Below, piece by piece: positions 42,125 to 51,988 of a stretch of 64,000 nucleotides of DNA. The position numbers were made by a program, and so were the translations under genes. The stretch covers positions 62,001 to 126,000 of the forward strand of contig NZ_JAPQNT010000003.1 in NCBI RefSeq assembly GCF_028867965.1. The letters are read 5' to 3'. This DNA is from Flavobacterium sp. SUN046 (GTDB lineage: Bacteria > Bacteroidota > Bacteroidia > Flavobacteriales > Flavobacteriaceae). Position 1 is the stretch's first letter. Each line of letters opens with the position of its first letter. The notes under the pieces were generated by a model. The model saw only the letters and a list, made by a program, of their open reading frames with translations. It was not told the DNA's origin and did no database searches.

Positions 42125-45100
42125 ATGCAAAAAAAATCCTTCACATTATACGACGCATCAGCAGGTTCGGGAAAAACCTATACATTAGTCAAAGAATACC
42201 TAAAAATCATTCTAGTTTCTAAAAAACCTGATGCTTATAAAAACATTCTAGCCATTACGTTTACCAACAAAGCGGTACACGAAATGAAAAGTCGCGTCGT
42301 AGAAAGTTTGTCCGAATTTGCTAAAGACAAACCATCCGAGAAAGCATTACAATTGATGCAAAATATCAATATTGAAACAGGTTTAAGTCTGCAAAATATT
42401 CAAAACAAAGCCAAAAGCATCATCAAAAATATCATTCACAATTATGCTGCTTTTGATATTTCTACGATTGATAAATTCACACACAAAGTCATTCGTGCTT
42501 TTGCACACGATTTGAATTTGCCGATTACTTTTGAAGTTTCTCTCGATACCGAAAATCTATTAACAGAAGCCGTTGACGCTATAATTGCACAAGCTGGCGA
42601 AGACAAAGAACTAACCAATTTATTAGTCGATTATACGTTAGAAAAAACCAACGATGATAAATCTTGGGACGTTTCGCGTGAAATTATGGAAACTGGGCGA
42701 TTGATTTTGAACGAAAATAACCGTGAAGAAATCACACATTTTAATACCAAAACTATTGCTGAATTTGTCGAAATCAAAAACAAACTTGAAGAACTTTGTA
42801 AAGAAATTGAAGCCGAAACTGTTACATTAGCAACTGAAGCTTTAGCGTTAATTGAAAAAAATGGAATCGATTTAAAATCTTTTTCTGGAGGTTATTTCCC
42901 GAAACATTTGGTTAGTATTCAAGAAGGAAAATTCAATCCAAATAATAAAACCTATCACGAATTTGACGACATAAAAATCAATAAAACGGCTAAAGATGGC
43001 GCAATTATAGAATCAATTATTCCGCAACTTTTAGCGTTTTTAAAATCCATTTATATCCAATTTGAAAAGAAGAATTTCTACGAAGCTTTTCTTAAAAATA
43101 TTACGCCACTTTCATTGTTGAATACCGTTAGCAATGAGTTGGCAAAAATTCAAAAGGAACAAGGCATACTTTCGATTTCGGAATTTAATAAACTGATTTA
43201 CGAGCAAATTCAAAACCAACCAGCGCCATTTATTTACGAACGATTGGGCGAAAAATACCGTCATTTTTTTATTGATGAGTTTCAAGATACGTCTGAAATG
43301 CAATGGCAAAACTTGATTCCGCTGATTGATAATGCTACATCTAGTATGATTGATGACGAAAAAGGAACGTTGATGTTGGTTGGCGATCCAAAACAATCCA
43401 TTTACCGTTGGCGTGGAGGAAAAGCCGAACAATTTATCGATTTGAGTAAAGGAAATAATCCGTTTAATAATCCTGATTTTGGATTGGAACATTTAGACAC
43501 CAATTGGAGAAGTTACTCGGAAGTGATTGATTTTAACAACAATTTCTTTCATTTTTTGTCAAAAGAATTTTCAAATGTCGATTACAAAGACTTGTATGAA
43601 AACCACAGTCATCAAAAAAACAATTCCAAAATAGGCGGATTTGTAACGATTTCTTTTATTCCAAAAATTGAAAAAGAAGAAGTTTTCGGAGAAGATTTAG
43701 AAGACAATCCAGACAAAAATGAATTGTATTTGCAAGCCACACTTCAAAAGATTATAACTGTAAAATCAAGCGGTTTTAAAAACAAAGACATTGTTATTTT
43801 AACTCGAAAAAAATCACAAGGAACCGCTATTGCAAATTATTTAACCGAGAACGGAATTCCGATTTTATCTTCCGAAAGTTTGTTGATTAGCGTATCTTCC
43901 GAAGTGCAATGTATTATTCATATATTGCGATATTTAAAAAACAATAATGATTTAGAATCGAAAGCTAATTTCTTGTATTATTTAGCTAATAACAATCAAG
44001 ATGAATTGCCAATTCACGATTTTATTGCAGCCGGAATGGAACAGAAAAATGAATTTGATTTTCAAATTTGGTTGCAAAGTTTTGGTTTGGAATTCTCGTT
44101 TGAAAACAGTCGTAAAAAATCATTGTATGAAGCAACAGAAATTATAATTTCAAAAGTAATTCCGATTACAAAACGAACAGCATATATTCAATATTTCTTG
44201 GATATTGTTTTAGAACGTGATATTAGAAACCAAGCCGGAATTTCAGATTTTCTGAATTATTGGGAGAAAAATGGTGAAAAATTAAGCATTCCATCGCCCG
44301 AAGGAAACGATGCAGTTCGAATTATGACGATTCATAAATCTAAAGGTTTGGAGTTTCCAGTGGTGATTTTTCCTTTTGCCGAAGAAGATTTTAGTCACAG
44401 TCCGAAGCAAAAAATGTGGCTAAACGCAGATGAAGAAACTATTGGTTTGCCAAAAGCATTAGTTGATAAAAGCAGTAAAGTAGAAGGTTACGGCGAAGAA
44501 GCATCACAAGTTTATTTGCAGAAAAAGCAAGAAGATTTGCTGGATACTATTAACGTTTTGTATGTTGCGTTGACGCGCGCCGAAGAACAATTGCACGTAA
44601 TTTCATCGATGAATATCAAGAAAGACGGAAGTTTGCCCAATAATTTATCGTCATTTTTTATAGAATTTTTAGAAAATGAAGGATTTGAAGAAAGTAAATT
44701 GGAATATCAATTTGGAAATTCAATAAAACTTTCAACGGACGATAAAATTGAAAAAGACACACAAATTATTCCGCAAATTTCGGCAACATTAAATCCGAAA
44801 AGCATCAAAATTGCGCAACGCGAAAGCATTATGTGGAACACCAAACAGCAAAACGCCATTGAATACGGAAATACGATTCACGAGATTTTGTCATTTGTAA
44901 AAACAGCATCCGATATTGATTTGGCACTAACCAGAGCCATAGAAAACGGATTGATTGTTCATAACCAAAAAGACGAAGTGCTAAAAACCATAAACGAAAT
45001 TGTAAATCATCAAGATTTGATTGATTATTTTTCAAATAACACAAGAGTTTTGAATGAGCAAACCATCATTCAAAAAGAAGGAAATTTAGTAAAACCTGAT

Positions 45101-45280
45101 AGAATGGTACTGAATTCCAACAACGAAATCTATTTATTAGATTATAAAACAGGTTCGCATTTGCCAAAATACAAGTTGCAATTAGAGAATTATCAAAGCG
45201 CCATTGAAAGCATGGGATTTAAAGTGATAAAAAAAGCGTTGGTTTATGTGGGAGAAGAAATTGAAATTGTAAATTTGTAG
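42125..45280 (+). CDS. AddA/RecB-like UvrD-type helicase-nuclease
   Basis: Superfamily 1A helicase with a nuclease end, 1051 residues. Walker A ASAGSGKT is at 11-18, Walker B with DEFQDTSEMQW near 385, motif III-IV LVGDPKQSIYRWRGG near 420, motif V IHKSKGLEFPVV near 735 and motif VI YVALTRAEEQL near 815. The C-terminal PD-(D/E)XK nuclease shows PDRMVL and LLDYKTG near 1006, then the QLENYQSAIES helix. It most resembles AddA or RecB of double-strand-break repair. The AddB-like partner is at 48195-50951, separated by kbl and an OmpA gene. Confidence 0.9.
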   Translation: MQKKSFTLYDASAGSGKTYTLVKEYLKIILVSKKPDAYKNILAITFTNKAVHEMKSRVVESLSEFAKDKPSEKALQLMQNINIETGLSLQNIQNKAKSIIKNIIHNYAAFDISTIDKFTHKVIRAFAHDLNLPITFEVSLDTENLLTEAVDAIIAQAGEDKELTNLLVDYTLEKTNDDKSWDVSREIMETGRLILNENNREEITHFNTKTIAEFVEIKNKLEELCKEIEAETVTLATEALALIEKNGIDLKSFSGGYFPKHLVSIQEGKFNPNNKTYHEFDDIKINKTAKDGAIIESIIPQLLAFLKSIYIQFEKKNFYEAFLKNITPLSLLNTVSNELAKIQKEQGILSISEFNKLIYEQIQNQPAPFIYERLGEKYRHFFIDEFQDTSEMQWQNLIPLIDNATSSMIDDEKGTLMLVGDPKQSIYRWRGGKAEQFIDLSKGNNPFNNPDFGLEHLDTNWRSYSEVIDFNNNFFHFLSKEFSNVDYKDLYENHSHQKNNSKIGGFVTISFIPKIEKEEVFGEDLEDNPDKNELYLQATLQKIITVKSSGFKNKDIVILTRKKSQGTAIANYLTENGIPILSSESLLISVSSEVQCIIHILRYLKNNNDLESKANFLYYLANNNQDELPIHDFIAAGMEQKNEFDFQIWLQSFGLEFSFENSRKKSLYEATEIIISKVIPITKRTAYIQYFLDIVLERDIRNQAGISDFLNYWEKNGEKLSIPSPEGNDAVRIMTIHKSKGLEFPVVIFPFAEEDFSHSPKQKMWLNADEETIGLPKALVDKSSKVEGYGEEASQVYLQKKQEDLLDTINVLYVALTRAEEQLHVISSMNIKKDGSLPNNLSSFFIEFLENEGFEESKLEYQFGNSIKLSTDDKIEKDTQIIPQISATLNPKSIKIAQRESIMWNTKQQNAIEYGNTIHEILSFVKTASDIDLALTRAIENGLIVHNQKDEVLKTINEIVNHQDLIDYFSNNTRVLNEQTIIQKEGNLVKPDRMVLNSNNEIYLLDYKTGSHLPKYKLQLENYQSAIESMGFKVIKKALVYVGEEIEIVNL

Positions 45281-45324
45281 CATTAGAAAATAGAGCAAAG
45301 AAAATAGATTATAGACTTTACAAT

Positions 45325-45381
45325 GATTCGTGAAATTTGTGTAAGAAGAAAAACTTAGTGACTTCGAGTCTTTGTGGCAAA
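45325..45381 (+). repeat. Degenerate intergenic repeat before kbl
   Basis: ATTCGTGAAATTTGTG followed by CTTAGTGACTTCGAGTC and TTTGTGGCAAA, of the same general type as the GTGGCAAA-ending repeats before purF, the AddA-like gene and the amidase gene. It ends 18 bases before the kbl ATG. Confidence 0.5.
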
Positions 45382-45399
45382 TAAACAAACTAAAATAAA

Positions 45400-46590
45400 A
45401 TGTACGGAAAAATTCAACAACACTTACAAAACGAACTAAATACCATCGAACAAAATGGTATTTTCAAAAAAGAACGCATTATTACTTCACCACAAGGGGC
45501 TGAAATTACAGTTAATGGTGAAACGGTTTTAAACTTTTGTGCCAACAATTATTTAGGATTATCATCGCATCCAGAAGTAATTCAAGCCGCTAAAGATGCT
45601 TTAGATTCGCATGGTTTCGGAATGTCGTCTGTGCGTTTCATTTGCGGAACTCAAGATATTCACAAAACATTAGAACAAAAAATCGCCAATTTCTACGGAA
45701 CAGAAGACACTATATTATATGCAGCAGCTTTTGATGCTAATGGTGGTGTTTTCGAACCATTATTAGGCGAAGAAGATTGTATCATTTCGGATAGTTTGAA
45801 CCACGCTTCTATTATTGATGGCGTTCGTTTGTGCAAAGCAGCACGTTACCGTTACGAAAATTCCAATATGGAAGATTTGGAAAATCAATTAAAGAAAGCA
45901 GTTGAAGCTGGGCATCGTTTCAAATTAATTGTAACTGACGGAGTTTTCTCAATGGATGGATTGGTTGCGCCATTAGATAAAATTTGTGATTTAGCAGATA
46001 AATATGATGCACTTGTTATGGTCGACGAATGTCACGCAGCAGGATTCATTGGTGCAACCGGAAAAGGAACGCTTGAAGCAAAAGGTGTAATGGGTAGAGT
46101 TGACATCATTACTGGTACACTAGGAAAAGCACTTGGTGGCGCGATGGGCGGATACACAACAGCTAAAAAAGAAGTAATTGAAATTTTGCGTCAGCGTTCA
46201 AGACCTTATTTATTTTCCAATTCGTTGGCACCAGCAATTGTCGGTGCATCAATTAAGGTATTTGAACTTTTAGAAAAAGACACAACTTTGCGTGATAAAC
46301 TAGAATGGAATACTAATTATTTTAAGCAAGGTTTAAGAAATGCTGGAATTGACTTTATTAATGGTGATTCTGCAATAGTTCCAGTAATGTTATATGATGC
46401 AAAATTATCCCAAATAATGGCAGATGAATTACTTAAAAAAGGAATTTATGTAATAGGATTCTTTTATCCAGTGGTTCCTAAAGATAAAGCCAGAATAAGA
46501 GTCCAGCTTTCAGCGGCACATACTAAAGAGCATTTGGATAAGGCTATAGAAGCATTCACAGAAGTTGCAAAAGCATTAAAAGTCATTTAA
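45400..46590 (+). CDS. kbl: Glycine C-acetyltransferase
   Basis: PLP enzyme (2-amino-3-ketobutyrate CoA ligase) that with threonine dehydrogenase breaks threonine down to glycine and acetyl-CoA; 396 residues. The N-terminal signature [35 protein letters not shown] (PLP Asp and His) and the lysine in [14 protein letters not shown] are all present. SPT and KBL are close in this family, but the length and the [14 protein letters not shown] segment favour Kbl. No tdh gene is in the window. Confidence 0.93.
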   Translation: MYGKIQQHLQNELNTIEQNGIFKKERIITSPQGAEITVNGETVLNFCANNYLGLSSHPEVIQAAKDALDSHGFGMSSVRFICGTQDIHKTLEQKIANFYGTEDTILYAAAFDANGGVFEPLLGEEDCIISDSLNHASIIDGVRLCKAARYRYENSNMEDLENQLKKAVEAGHRFKLIVTDGVFSMDGLVAPLDKICDLADKYDALVMVDECHAAGFIGATGKGTLEAKGVMGRVDIITGTLGKALGGAMGGYTTAKKEVIEILRQRSRPYLFSNSLAPAIVGASIKVFELLEKDTTLRDKLEWNTNYFKQGLRNAGIDFINGDSAIVPVMLYDAKLSQIMADELLKKGIYVIGFFYPVVPKDKARIRVQLSAAHTKEHLDKAIEAFTEVAKALKVI

Positions 46591-46654
46591 TTATGGTTTT
46601 TTTGTAGAATTTTTTTGATTTTGTTACATAATTCCCACATTTTAACATTTTGAT

Positions 46655-46685
46655 TTTGTTATTACATTTATTCGTTTTACTTTTG
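46655..46685 (+). promoter_or_regulatory. Promoter of the OmpA-family gene
   Basis: TTTG at 46655-46658, 19-base spacer, TACTTTTG at 46678-46685. This is the best match in the window to the flavobacterial promoter, suiting a highly expressed porin. Confidence 0.7.
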
Positions 46686-46720
46686 CACTATTATATTATT
46701 ATAATCTAACAAAATTAAGT

Positions 46721-48130
46721 ATGAAACATCTTAACAAATTATTCGCTTTATTATTGCTTTTGGGACTAAGTTCTCAAGCACAAGATAGCGACAACAAATG
46801 GGCTATTTCGTTTGGTGCAAACGCAGTAGACGGTGCTAGAGTAAGCGCTGCAGAAAGTGTAAAAAATCAATTTTCTCAGTATTTTGATGCAAAAAAATAT
46901 TGGAGTATTATTCCTTCAGTATCTACAATCAGTGTATCGAGATATGTTGGTGACAACTTTACTTTCGGTGTAACTGGATCTGTGAACAAAATCACGAAAT
47001 TGGTTGCTGACAGACAAGAAATTAATTACCAAAGTGTGTACAATGTTACTAATCCTGGTGACTTAATGTACTACGCTGTTGATGGAACTGTAAAATACAG
47101 CTTCATGAGCTTAATTAAATCTAAAGTAATTGATCCTTCTGCTCATGTAGGTGGTGGTTACACTTGGTTTGGTGATGCTTCTGCAGGTACAATCAACGGT
47201 GGTCTTGGTTTAACTTTTTGGTTATCTAAACAAGTTGGTTTGACTTTTACATCTACTTACAAACACTCATTTGATGATACAAGAGTAGCTAATGTTGACG
47301 TTCCAACTCACATGCAACATTTTGCAGGTTTGACTTTCAAATTTGGTGCTAAAGATACTGATGGAGACGGAATCTATGACAAATATGATGCTTGTCCAGA
47401 AGTTGCAGGTCCAAAAGAATTCAACGGTTGTCCTGATACTGACGGTGACAAAATTATCGATAAAGATGATGCTTGTCCAGATACTCCAGGTTTAGCTCAA
47501 TTCCAAGGTTGTCCTGATACTGACGGTGACGGTGTTGCTGATAAAGATGATGCTTGTCCAGACGAAGCTGGTGTAGTTGCATTAGGTGGATGTCCAGATA
47601 AAGACGGAGACGGAATTGCTGACAAATCTGATAAATGTCCAGATGTTAAAGGTCCAAAAGAAAATGGTGGATGCCCTTGGCCAGATAGAGATGGTGACAA
47701 AGTTCTTGATAAAGATGACAAATGTCCAGATGTTGCTGGAACTGTAGCTAATCAAGGATGTCCAGAAGTTACTGAAGAAGCTATCAAAAGATTGAATGAT
47801 TATGCTAAAACTATATTGTTTGATACAGCTAAATCTTCATTCCAAAAACAAACTTACCCAGTATTAGAGGCTATTACTTCAATCTTGAAAGAGTACCCAT
47901 ATTCTAACTTCTCAATTGAAGGTCATACTGATTCTGACGGTAAAGATGCTGCTAACCAAACTTTGTCTGAAAACAGAGCTACAGCAGTAAAAGATTACTT
48001 AGTTGAGCACGGTATTGCTGCTTCAAGATTAACTTCAGCTGGTTATGGTGAAACTAAACCAATTGATACTAATAAAACTAAAGCTGGTAAAGCTAACAAC
48101 AGAAGAGTTGAAGTGAAATTAGTAAAATAA
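46721..48130 (+). CDS. OmpA family protein with thrombospondin type 3 repeats
   Basis: Outer-membrane protein of 469 residues. Order: signal peptide ([21 protein letters not shown]), N-terminal beta-barrel (about 25-205; ends [13 protein letters not shown]), five calcium-binding thrombospondin type 3 repeats of the form [15 protein letters not shown] (about 207-345), and an OmpA peptidoglycan-binding domain (about 355-469; [13 protein letters not shown] and [11 protein letters not shown]). It ties the outer membrane to the wall. The strong promoter suggests abundance. A terminator follows at 48151-48187. Confidence 0.95.
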   Translation: MKHLNKLFALLLLLGLSSQAQDSDNKWAISFGANAVDGARVSAAESVKNQFSQYFDAKKYWSIIPSVSTISVSRYVGDNFTFGVTGSVNKITKLVADRQEINYQSVYNVTNPGDLMYYAVDGTVKYSFMSLIKSKVIDPSAHVGGGYTWFGDASAGTINGGLGLTFWLSKQVGLTFTSTYKHSFDDTRVANVDVPTHMQHFAGLTFKFGAKDTDGDGIYDKYDACPEVAGPKEFNGCPDTDGDKIIDKDDACPDTPGLAQFQGCPDTDGDGVADKDDACPDEAGVVALGGCPDKDGDGIADKSDKCPDVKGPKENGGCPWPDRDGDKVLDKDDKCPDVAGTVANQGCPEVTEEAIKRLNDYAKTILFDTAKSSFQKQTYPVLEAITSILKEYPYSNFSIEGHTDSDGKDAANQTLSENRATAVKDYLVEHGIAASRLTSAGYGETKPIDTNKTKAGKANNRRVEVKLVK

Positions 48131-48150
48131 TTTCTATCAAAATATTTTTA

Positions 48151-48187
48151 AGAAAACGCTCCGAATATCGGAGCGTTTTTTTTATTT
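48151..48187 (+). terminator. Terminator after the OmpA gene
   Basis: Stem AAAACGCTCCGA with its exact complement, loop ATAT, then T run. Confidence 0.88.
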
Positions 48188-48194
48188 TTATAAA

Positions 48195-50951
48195 ATGGTA
48201 AATGCAACGTTTCTTCAAAAAATAGCTCAAGTTATTCTTAATGATTACTCAAATAAATTATCAGATACTATAATTGTTCTTCCCAACAGAAGAGCTAAAG
48301 TGTTTTTAATTGACGCTTTAAAAAAACAAGCAGAAAAAACCATTTTTGCACCAGAAATAATAAGTATAGAAGACTTTGTTCAAGACATTGCAGGAATTCG
48401 TTCTATTGATAGTATCGAACTTTTGTTTGAATTTTATACAGTCTATTTAGAAATTACAGATAAAGATACCGAACCATTTGAAAGCTTCGCTAATTGGGCA
48501 AAAACACTACTTCAAGATTTTAATGAAATTGATAGGTACTTATTAGAACCAGACAAAGTTTTAAAATATCTAGAAAATATAAAAGAAGTCGAACATTGGG
48601 CAGTTGATATTGATAAACGCACCGATTTAATTGAAAACTATTTAATTTTCTGGAAAAAACTTCCACTATATTATCATTCGTTATATCAATATTTACTAAA
48701 AAAAGGAATTGGTTATCAGGGCTTAATTTATAGAGAAGCCGTTAATAATCTAAACCATTTTTCAGAAACTACTAAAGATAAAAACTACATTTTTGCTGGT
48801 TTTAACGCACTAAATCAAGCCGAAGAAAAAATAGTGCAACATTTATTATCTGTTGGTCAAGCCAAAATTTATTGGGATATTGATGAAACTTTTCTAAACG
48901 ATACTTTTCACGATACCGGATTATTCCAACGAAGATTCAAATCAGATTGGCCGTATTATAAATCGCATCCTTACGAATGGATTTCTACTGATTATCAACA
49001 AGAAAAAAACATCCAAGTCATTGGAACACCAAAATCTATTGGTCAAGCCAAAATTGTTGGTGATATTATCGAGAAACACAGCAATGAAAATAATGGTGAA
49101 CTCCAAAATGTAGCTGTTGTTCTTGGCGAAGAAAGTTTGTTGTTGCCTATTTTGTATTCATTACCAAGTAATGTTGATGCACTTAATATCACCATGGGAT
49201 TTTCTAGCAAGAACAATCCAGCACAATTACTGGTTGCTAAATTGTTCAAAATGCACACCAATGCGTTGTCTAGAAACGCTACTAGTTATGTTTTGTATTA
49301 CAAAGACGTTTTAGATATTCTAACGCATCCATTAATTGAACCTTTTGTGAATGCTCGTGAGTTGGTCAATCGTATAAATCAGAATAATTACACCTTTATA
49401 ATTCACAAAAAAATTGAAGAACTTCATCCTAACGGAAACGAATTGTTTCAATTATTATTTCAAAAATGGGATACCAATTCAGTTGAAGTTTTAGAACGAT
49501 TATCGAAAATTTTACTCATTATAAAATCCAATTTGAGTAAAGATGATCAAGAAGAAAAAATTACAAATGCTTTTGTTTACTCGATTTTTAAAGTAATCAA
49601 TCAGTTGATTTCTTATTTTTCATCACACGAAAATATTGACAATACAGACACACTTTATGCTATTTACAAACAGGTAATCGATGTTGCCGAGGTTTCTTTT
49701 GAAGGCGAACCATTAAAAGGATTACAAATTATGGGTGTTCTTGAAAGTCGTGTTTTAGATTTTGAAACCGTAATCATAACTTCCGTAAACGAAGGCAAAT
49801 TTCCTGCAGGAAAAAGTATGAATTCGTTTATTCCGTATGATGTAAAACGTGAATTAGGTTTGCCAACTTTCAAAGAGAAAGATGCTATTTATACCTATCA
49901 CTTTTATCATTTGCTGCAACGTGCTAAAAACGTCTATCTGCTTTACAATTCTGATAGTGAAGGTTTGGATGCTGGCGAAAAAAGCAGATTCATAACCCAA
50001 TTGGAAGTCGAAAAACAACCAAAACACAATTTAAATTTTCAAATATATAATGCCGATGTACCCGAAATTGCACATCAACCCTTAGTGGTACCAAAATCGG
50101 AAAAGGTAATGGATCGTTTGAAAGAAATTGCCGATAAAGGATTTTCTCCTTCGTCATTAACAACGTATATTCGAAATCCGATGCAGTTTTATTTTCAGCG
50201 AATTTTGCGCATTTCTGAAACTGATGAAGTCGAAGAAAATATTGCATTAAATACACTTGGAACTATTATTCACGGAACTTTAGAAGAATTATACAAACCA
50301 TTGATTGGTAAAATTTTAATTGAAAATGACATCAATATTTGCATAAAAAACATTGATGATGAGGTGTTGAAACAATTCAAATTAATTTATAAAGAAGGTG
50401 AAATCAAAAAAGGAAGAAACCTGTTAGCCTTTGAAGTAGCCAAAAGAAATGTTTTAAATTTCTTGAATTTAGAATTACAAGAAATTAAAGAAGGTGCGCA
50501 AATTCAAATTATTGCACTAGAAGAACATTTGGAACGTGAATTTGTACATCCAAAATTACCTTTTCCAGTGAAAATTGCAGGAAATGTTGATAGAATTGAA
50601 AACCGAAATGGAAAAATCAGAATCATCGATTACAAAACAGGAAAAGTTGACAAACCAAGTGTTACGCTGAAATCATGGAATGGCTTAACCGAAGACATTA
50701 AAAACGATAAAATTATTCAGATTTTGGCCTACGCATTCATGTACGAACCACTGGCTAAAGGTTTACAAATAGAAGCTGGAATAATCTCATTCAAGAATTT
50801 AAAATCAGGTTTTTTACCATTTAATTTTAAAATTGATAAAGAAGTTATTGAAGTAATTTTATCGGATATTATGGATAATTATCTGGACGAAATCGCTGTT
50901 TTATTGAGTGAGATTTTGAATTCTGAGATTCCATTTGAAGAGAAAGTTTAA
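48195..50951 (+). CDS. AddB-like PD-(D/E)XK nuclease protein
   Basis: A 918-residue protein, the probable partner of the AddA-like helicase at 42125-45280. The N-terminal region has a helicase-like fold without a Walker A lysine motif (DTIIVLPNRRAKVFLIDAL), as in AddB. The middle contains VIITSVNEGKFPAGK, similar to an AddB segment. The C-terminal nuclease domain (about 655-900) shows FSPSSLTTYIRNPMQFYF and RIIDYKTGKVDKPS with the catalytic Asp and Lys. No iron-sulfur cysteine set is evident, unlike B. subtilis AddB. Its last codon overlaps the left end of the repeat at 50948-51046. Confidence 0.87.
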   Translation: MVNATFLQKIAQVILNDYSNKLSDTIIVLPNRRAKVFLIDALKKQAEKTIFAPEIISIEDFVQDIAGIRSIDSIELLFEFYTVYLEITDKDTEPFESFANWAKTLLQDFNEIDRYLLEPDKVLKYLENIKEVEHWAVDIDKRTDLIENYLIFWKKLPLYYHSLYQYLLKKGIGYQGLIYREAVNNLNHFSETTKDKNYIFAGFNALNQAEEKIVQHLLSVGQAKIYWDIDETFLNDTFHDTGLFQRRFKSDWPYYKSHPYEWISTDYQQEKNIQVIGTPKSIGQAKIVGDIIEKHSNENNGELQNVAVVLGEESLLLPILYSLPSNVDALNITMGFSSKNNPAQLLVAKLFKMHTNALSRNATSYVLYYKDVLDILTHPLIEPFVNARELVNRINQNNYTFIIHKKIEELHPNGNELFQLLFQKWDTNSVEVLERLSKILLIIKSNLSKDDQEEKITNAFVYSIFKVINQLISYFSSHENIDNTDTLYAIYKQVIDVAEVSFEGEPLKGLQIMGVLESRVLDFETVIITSVNEGKFPAGKSMNSFIPYDVKRELGLPTFKEKDAIYTYHFYHLLQRAKNVYLLYNSDSEGLDAGEKSRFITQLEVEKQPKHNLNFQIYNADVPEIAHQPLVVPKSEKVMDRLKEIADKGFSPSSLTTYIRNPMQFYFQRILRISETDEVEENIALNTLGTIIHGTLEELYKPLIGKILIENDINICIKNIDDEVLKQFKLIYKEGEIKKGRNLLAFEVAKRNVLNFLNLELQEIKEGAQIQIIALEEHLEREFVHPKLPFPVKIAGNVDRIENRNGKIRIIDYKTGKVDKPSVTLKSWNGLTEDIKNDKIIQILAYAFMYEPLAKGLQIEAGIISFKNLKSGFLPFNFKIDKEVIEVILSDIMDNYLDEIAVLLSEILNSEIPFEEKV

Positions 50952-51046
50952 CCGCAAAGTCCGCAAGGTTTATCGCTAAGTCCGCAAATTTTAATTTCAA
51001 CAAAGCTTTGCGACCATTGCGCATTCATAGCGTGCTTTGCGGTTAA
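50948..51046. repeat. Palindromic element between convergent genes
   Basis: Terminal inverted repeat TTAACCGCAAAG (50948-50959) and CTTTGCGGTTAA (51035-51046), with inner degenerate copies of GTCCGCAA. It fills the whole gap between the AddB-like and alpha/beta hydrolase genes and provides the AddB-like stop codon. Confidence 0.75.
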
Positions 51047-51049
51047 GTT

Positions 51050-51832
51050 TTAAATCTTCTTCAAAAACTCCAACAACACTTTCTGCAATTTCACTTTATT
51101 TTCAATATGACTCATGTGTCCGTCAGGAAAAGTGGTCAATTGCACTTTAGTTCCTTCAATTTGGGCACTATTGTCGTCATAAAGTAGAACACCATCTTTT
51201 TTACCCAAAATCAACAGAATCGGATAAGATGCAAAATGCAAAATCACTTCACGATCTTTTCTAATTTTCATACCTTCTAAAGCGGCAACAATTCCTTGCA
51301 AAGGTGTTTTTAAAGCTTCAAGTTTTACTTTTTCAATTGCATCAACTAGTCGTTCTCTGTTGTCTTCACTAAATAAATTGGCAATACTCATGCGCACAAA
51401 TGCGGTATAATTTTGTTTCACAGCAACAATTGCTCTATCTCGATTAATTTTGCGCTCGTCACTATCAGCGCGAGAAGTTGAGTTCAAAAGCACAATTCCT
51501 TTTACACTATCGGCATACAATTCGGCGAAAGCCAATGCTACATAACCACCCATTGAATGCCCAATCAATACAGATTTTCTTATTTTTAATTCATGCAAAA
51601 CATGCTGCACCATATCGGCTTGATCTTCCATAGAATGCACATAACCCAAACATTCAGTTTCGCCATGACCTAATAAATCGATAGTAATCACCCGATTTTT
51701 TTTAGACAATTCAGGAACCAAAGCATTCCACATTGTTTGATTTTCTAAAAAACCGTGCAATAACACCACAGCTGTGCCTTTTCCAGTTTCGGAATAGGAG
51801 ATTTTTGTGTTTTTGTAAATGGTGGTTTTCAT
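51050..51832 (-). CDS. Alpha/beta hydrolase
   Basis: A 260-residue serine hydrolase. The ATG at 51832 (MKTTIYKNTKISYSETGKG) is preferred over one at 51868 because a -7 element lies between them. The oxyanion HGF motif is VVLLHGFLENQTMW, the nucleophile elbow GHSMGGYVALAF, and the catalytic His probably FPDGHMSHIE. It resembles BioH- or MenH-type esterases of the fold, but the substrate is not inferable. It is transcribed toward the AddB-like gene, with a palindromic repeat filling the space. Confidence 0.9.
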   Translation of the reverse strand: MKTTIYKNTKISYSETGKGTAVVLLHGFLENQTMWNALVPELSKKNRVITIDLLGHGETECLGYVHSMEDQADMVQHVLHELKIRKSVLIGHSMGGYVALAFAELYADSVKGIVLLNSTSRADSDERKINRDRAIVAVKQNYTAFVRMSIANLFSEDNRERLVDAIEKVKLEALKTPLQGIVAALEGMKIRKDREVILHFASYPILLILGKKDGVLLYDDNSAQIEGTKVQLTTFPDGHMSHIENKVKLQKVLLEFLKKI

Positions 51833-51837
51833 TGGTA

Positions 51838-51845
51838 CAAAAGTA
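51838..51845 (-). promoter_or_regulatory. Putative -7 element for the alpha/beta hydrolase
   Basis: Minus-strand TACTTTTG, exact match, only five bases before the ATG, which points to a leaderless transcript. Confidence 0.4.
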
Positions 51846-51922
51846 GAATTTTTTAAGCGTGAATTCATAATTTACTTTGAACACAAATTTTAAAAATTTC
51901 TTGAGTAGTTGAATAAAAACAC

Positions 51923-51950
51923 AAAAAAACGGTTCACTTTTGCAAACCGC
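51923..51950 (-). terminator. Terminator after the pepP-like gene
   Basis: Minus-strand stem CGGTT / AACCG with a ten-base loop, then seven T. The stem is short. Confidence 0.5.
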
Positions 51951-51988
51951 CTTTTAAACTTTTAAACCAATAAACTCCTAAACCATTT

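Noticed and set aside
45400..46590. Serine palmitoyltransferase
   Set aside because: Flavobacteria often have both, but the N-terminal and [14 protein letters not shown] segments and the length match glycine C-acetyltransferase better.
47497..47721. Open frame on the minus strand inside the OmpA gene
   Set aside because: It is a product of the repeated Asp-Gly-Asp codons of the calcium-binding repeats read backwards; no start context and fully inside a certain gene.
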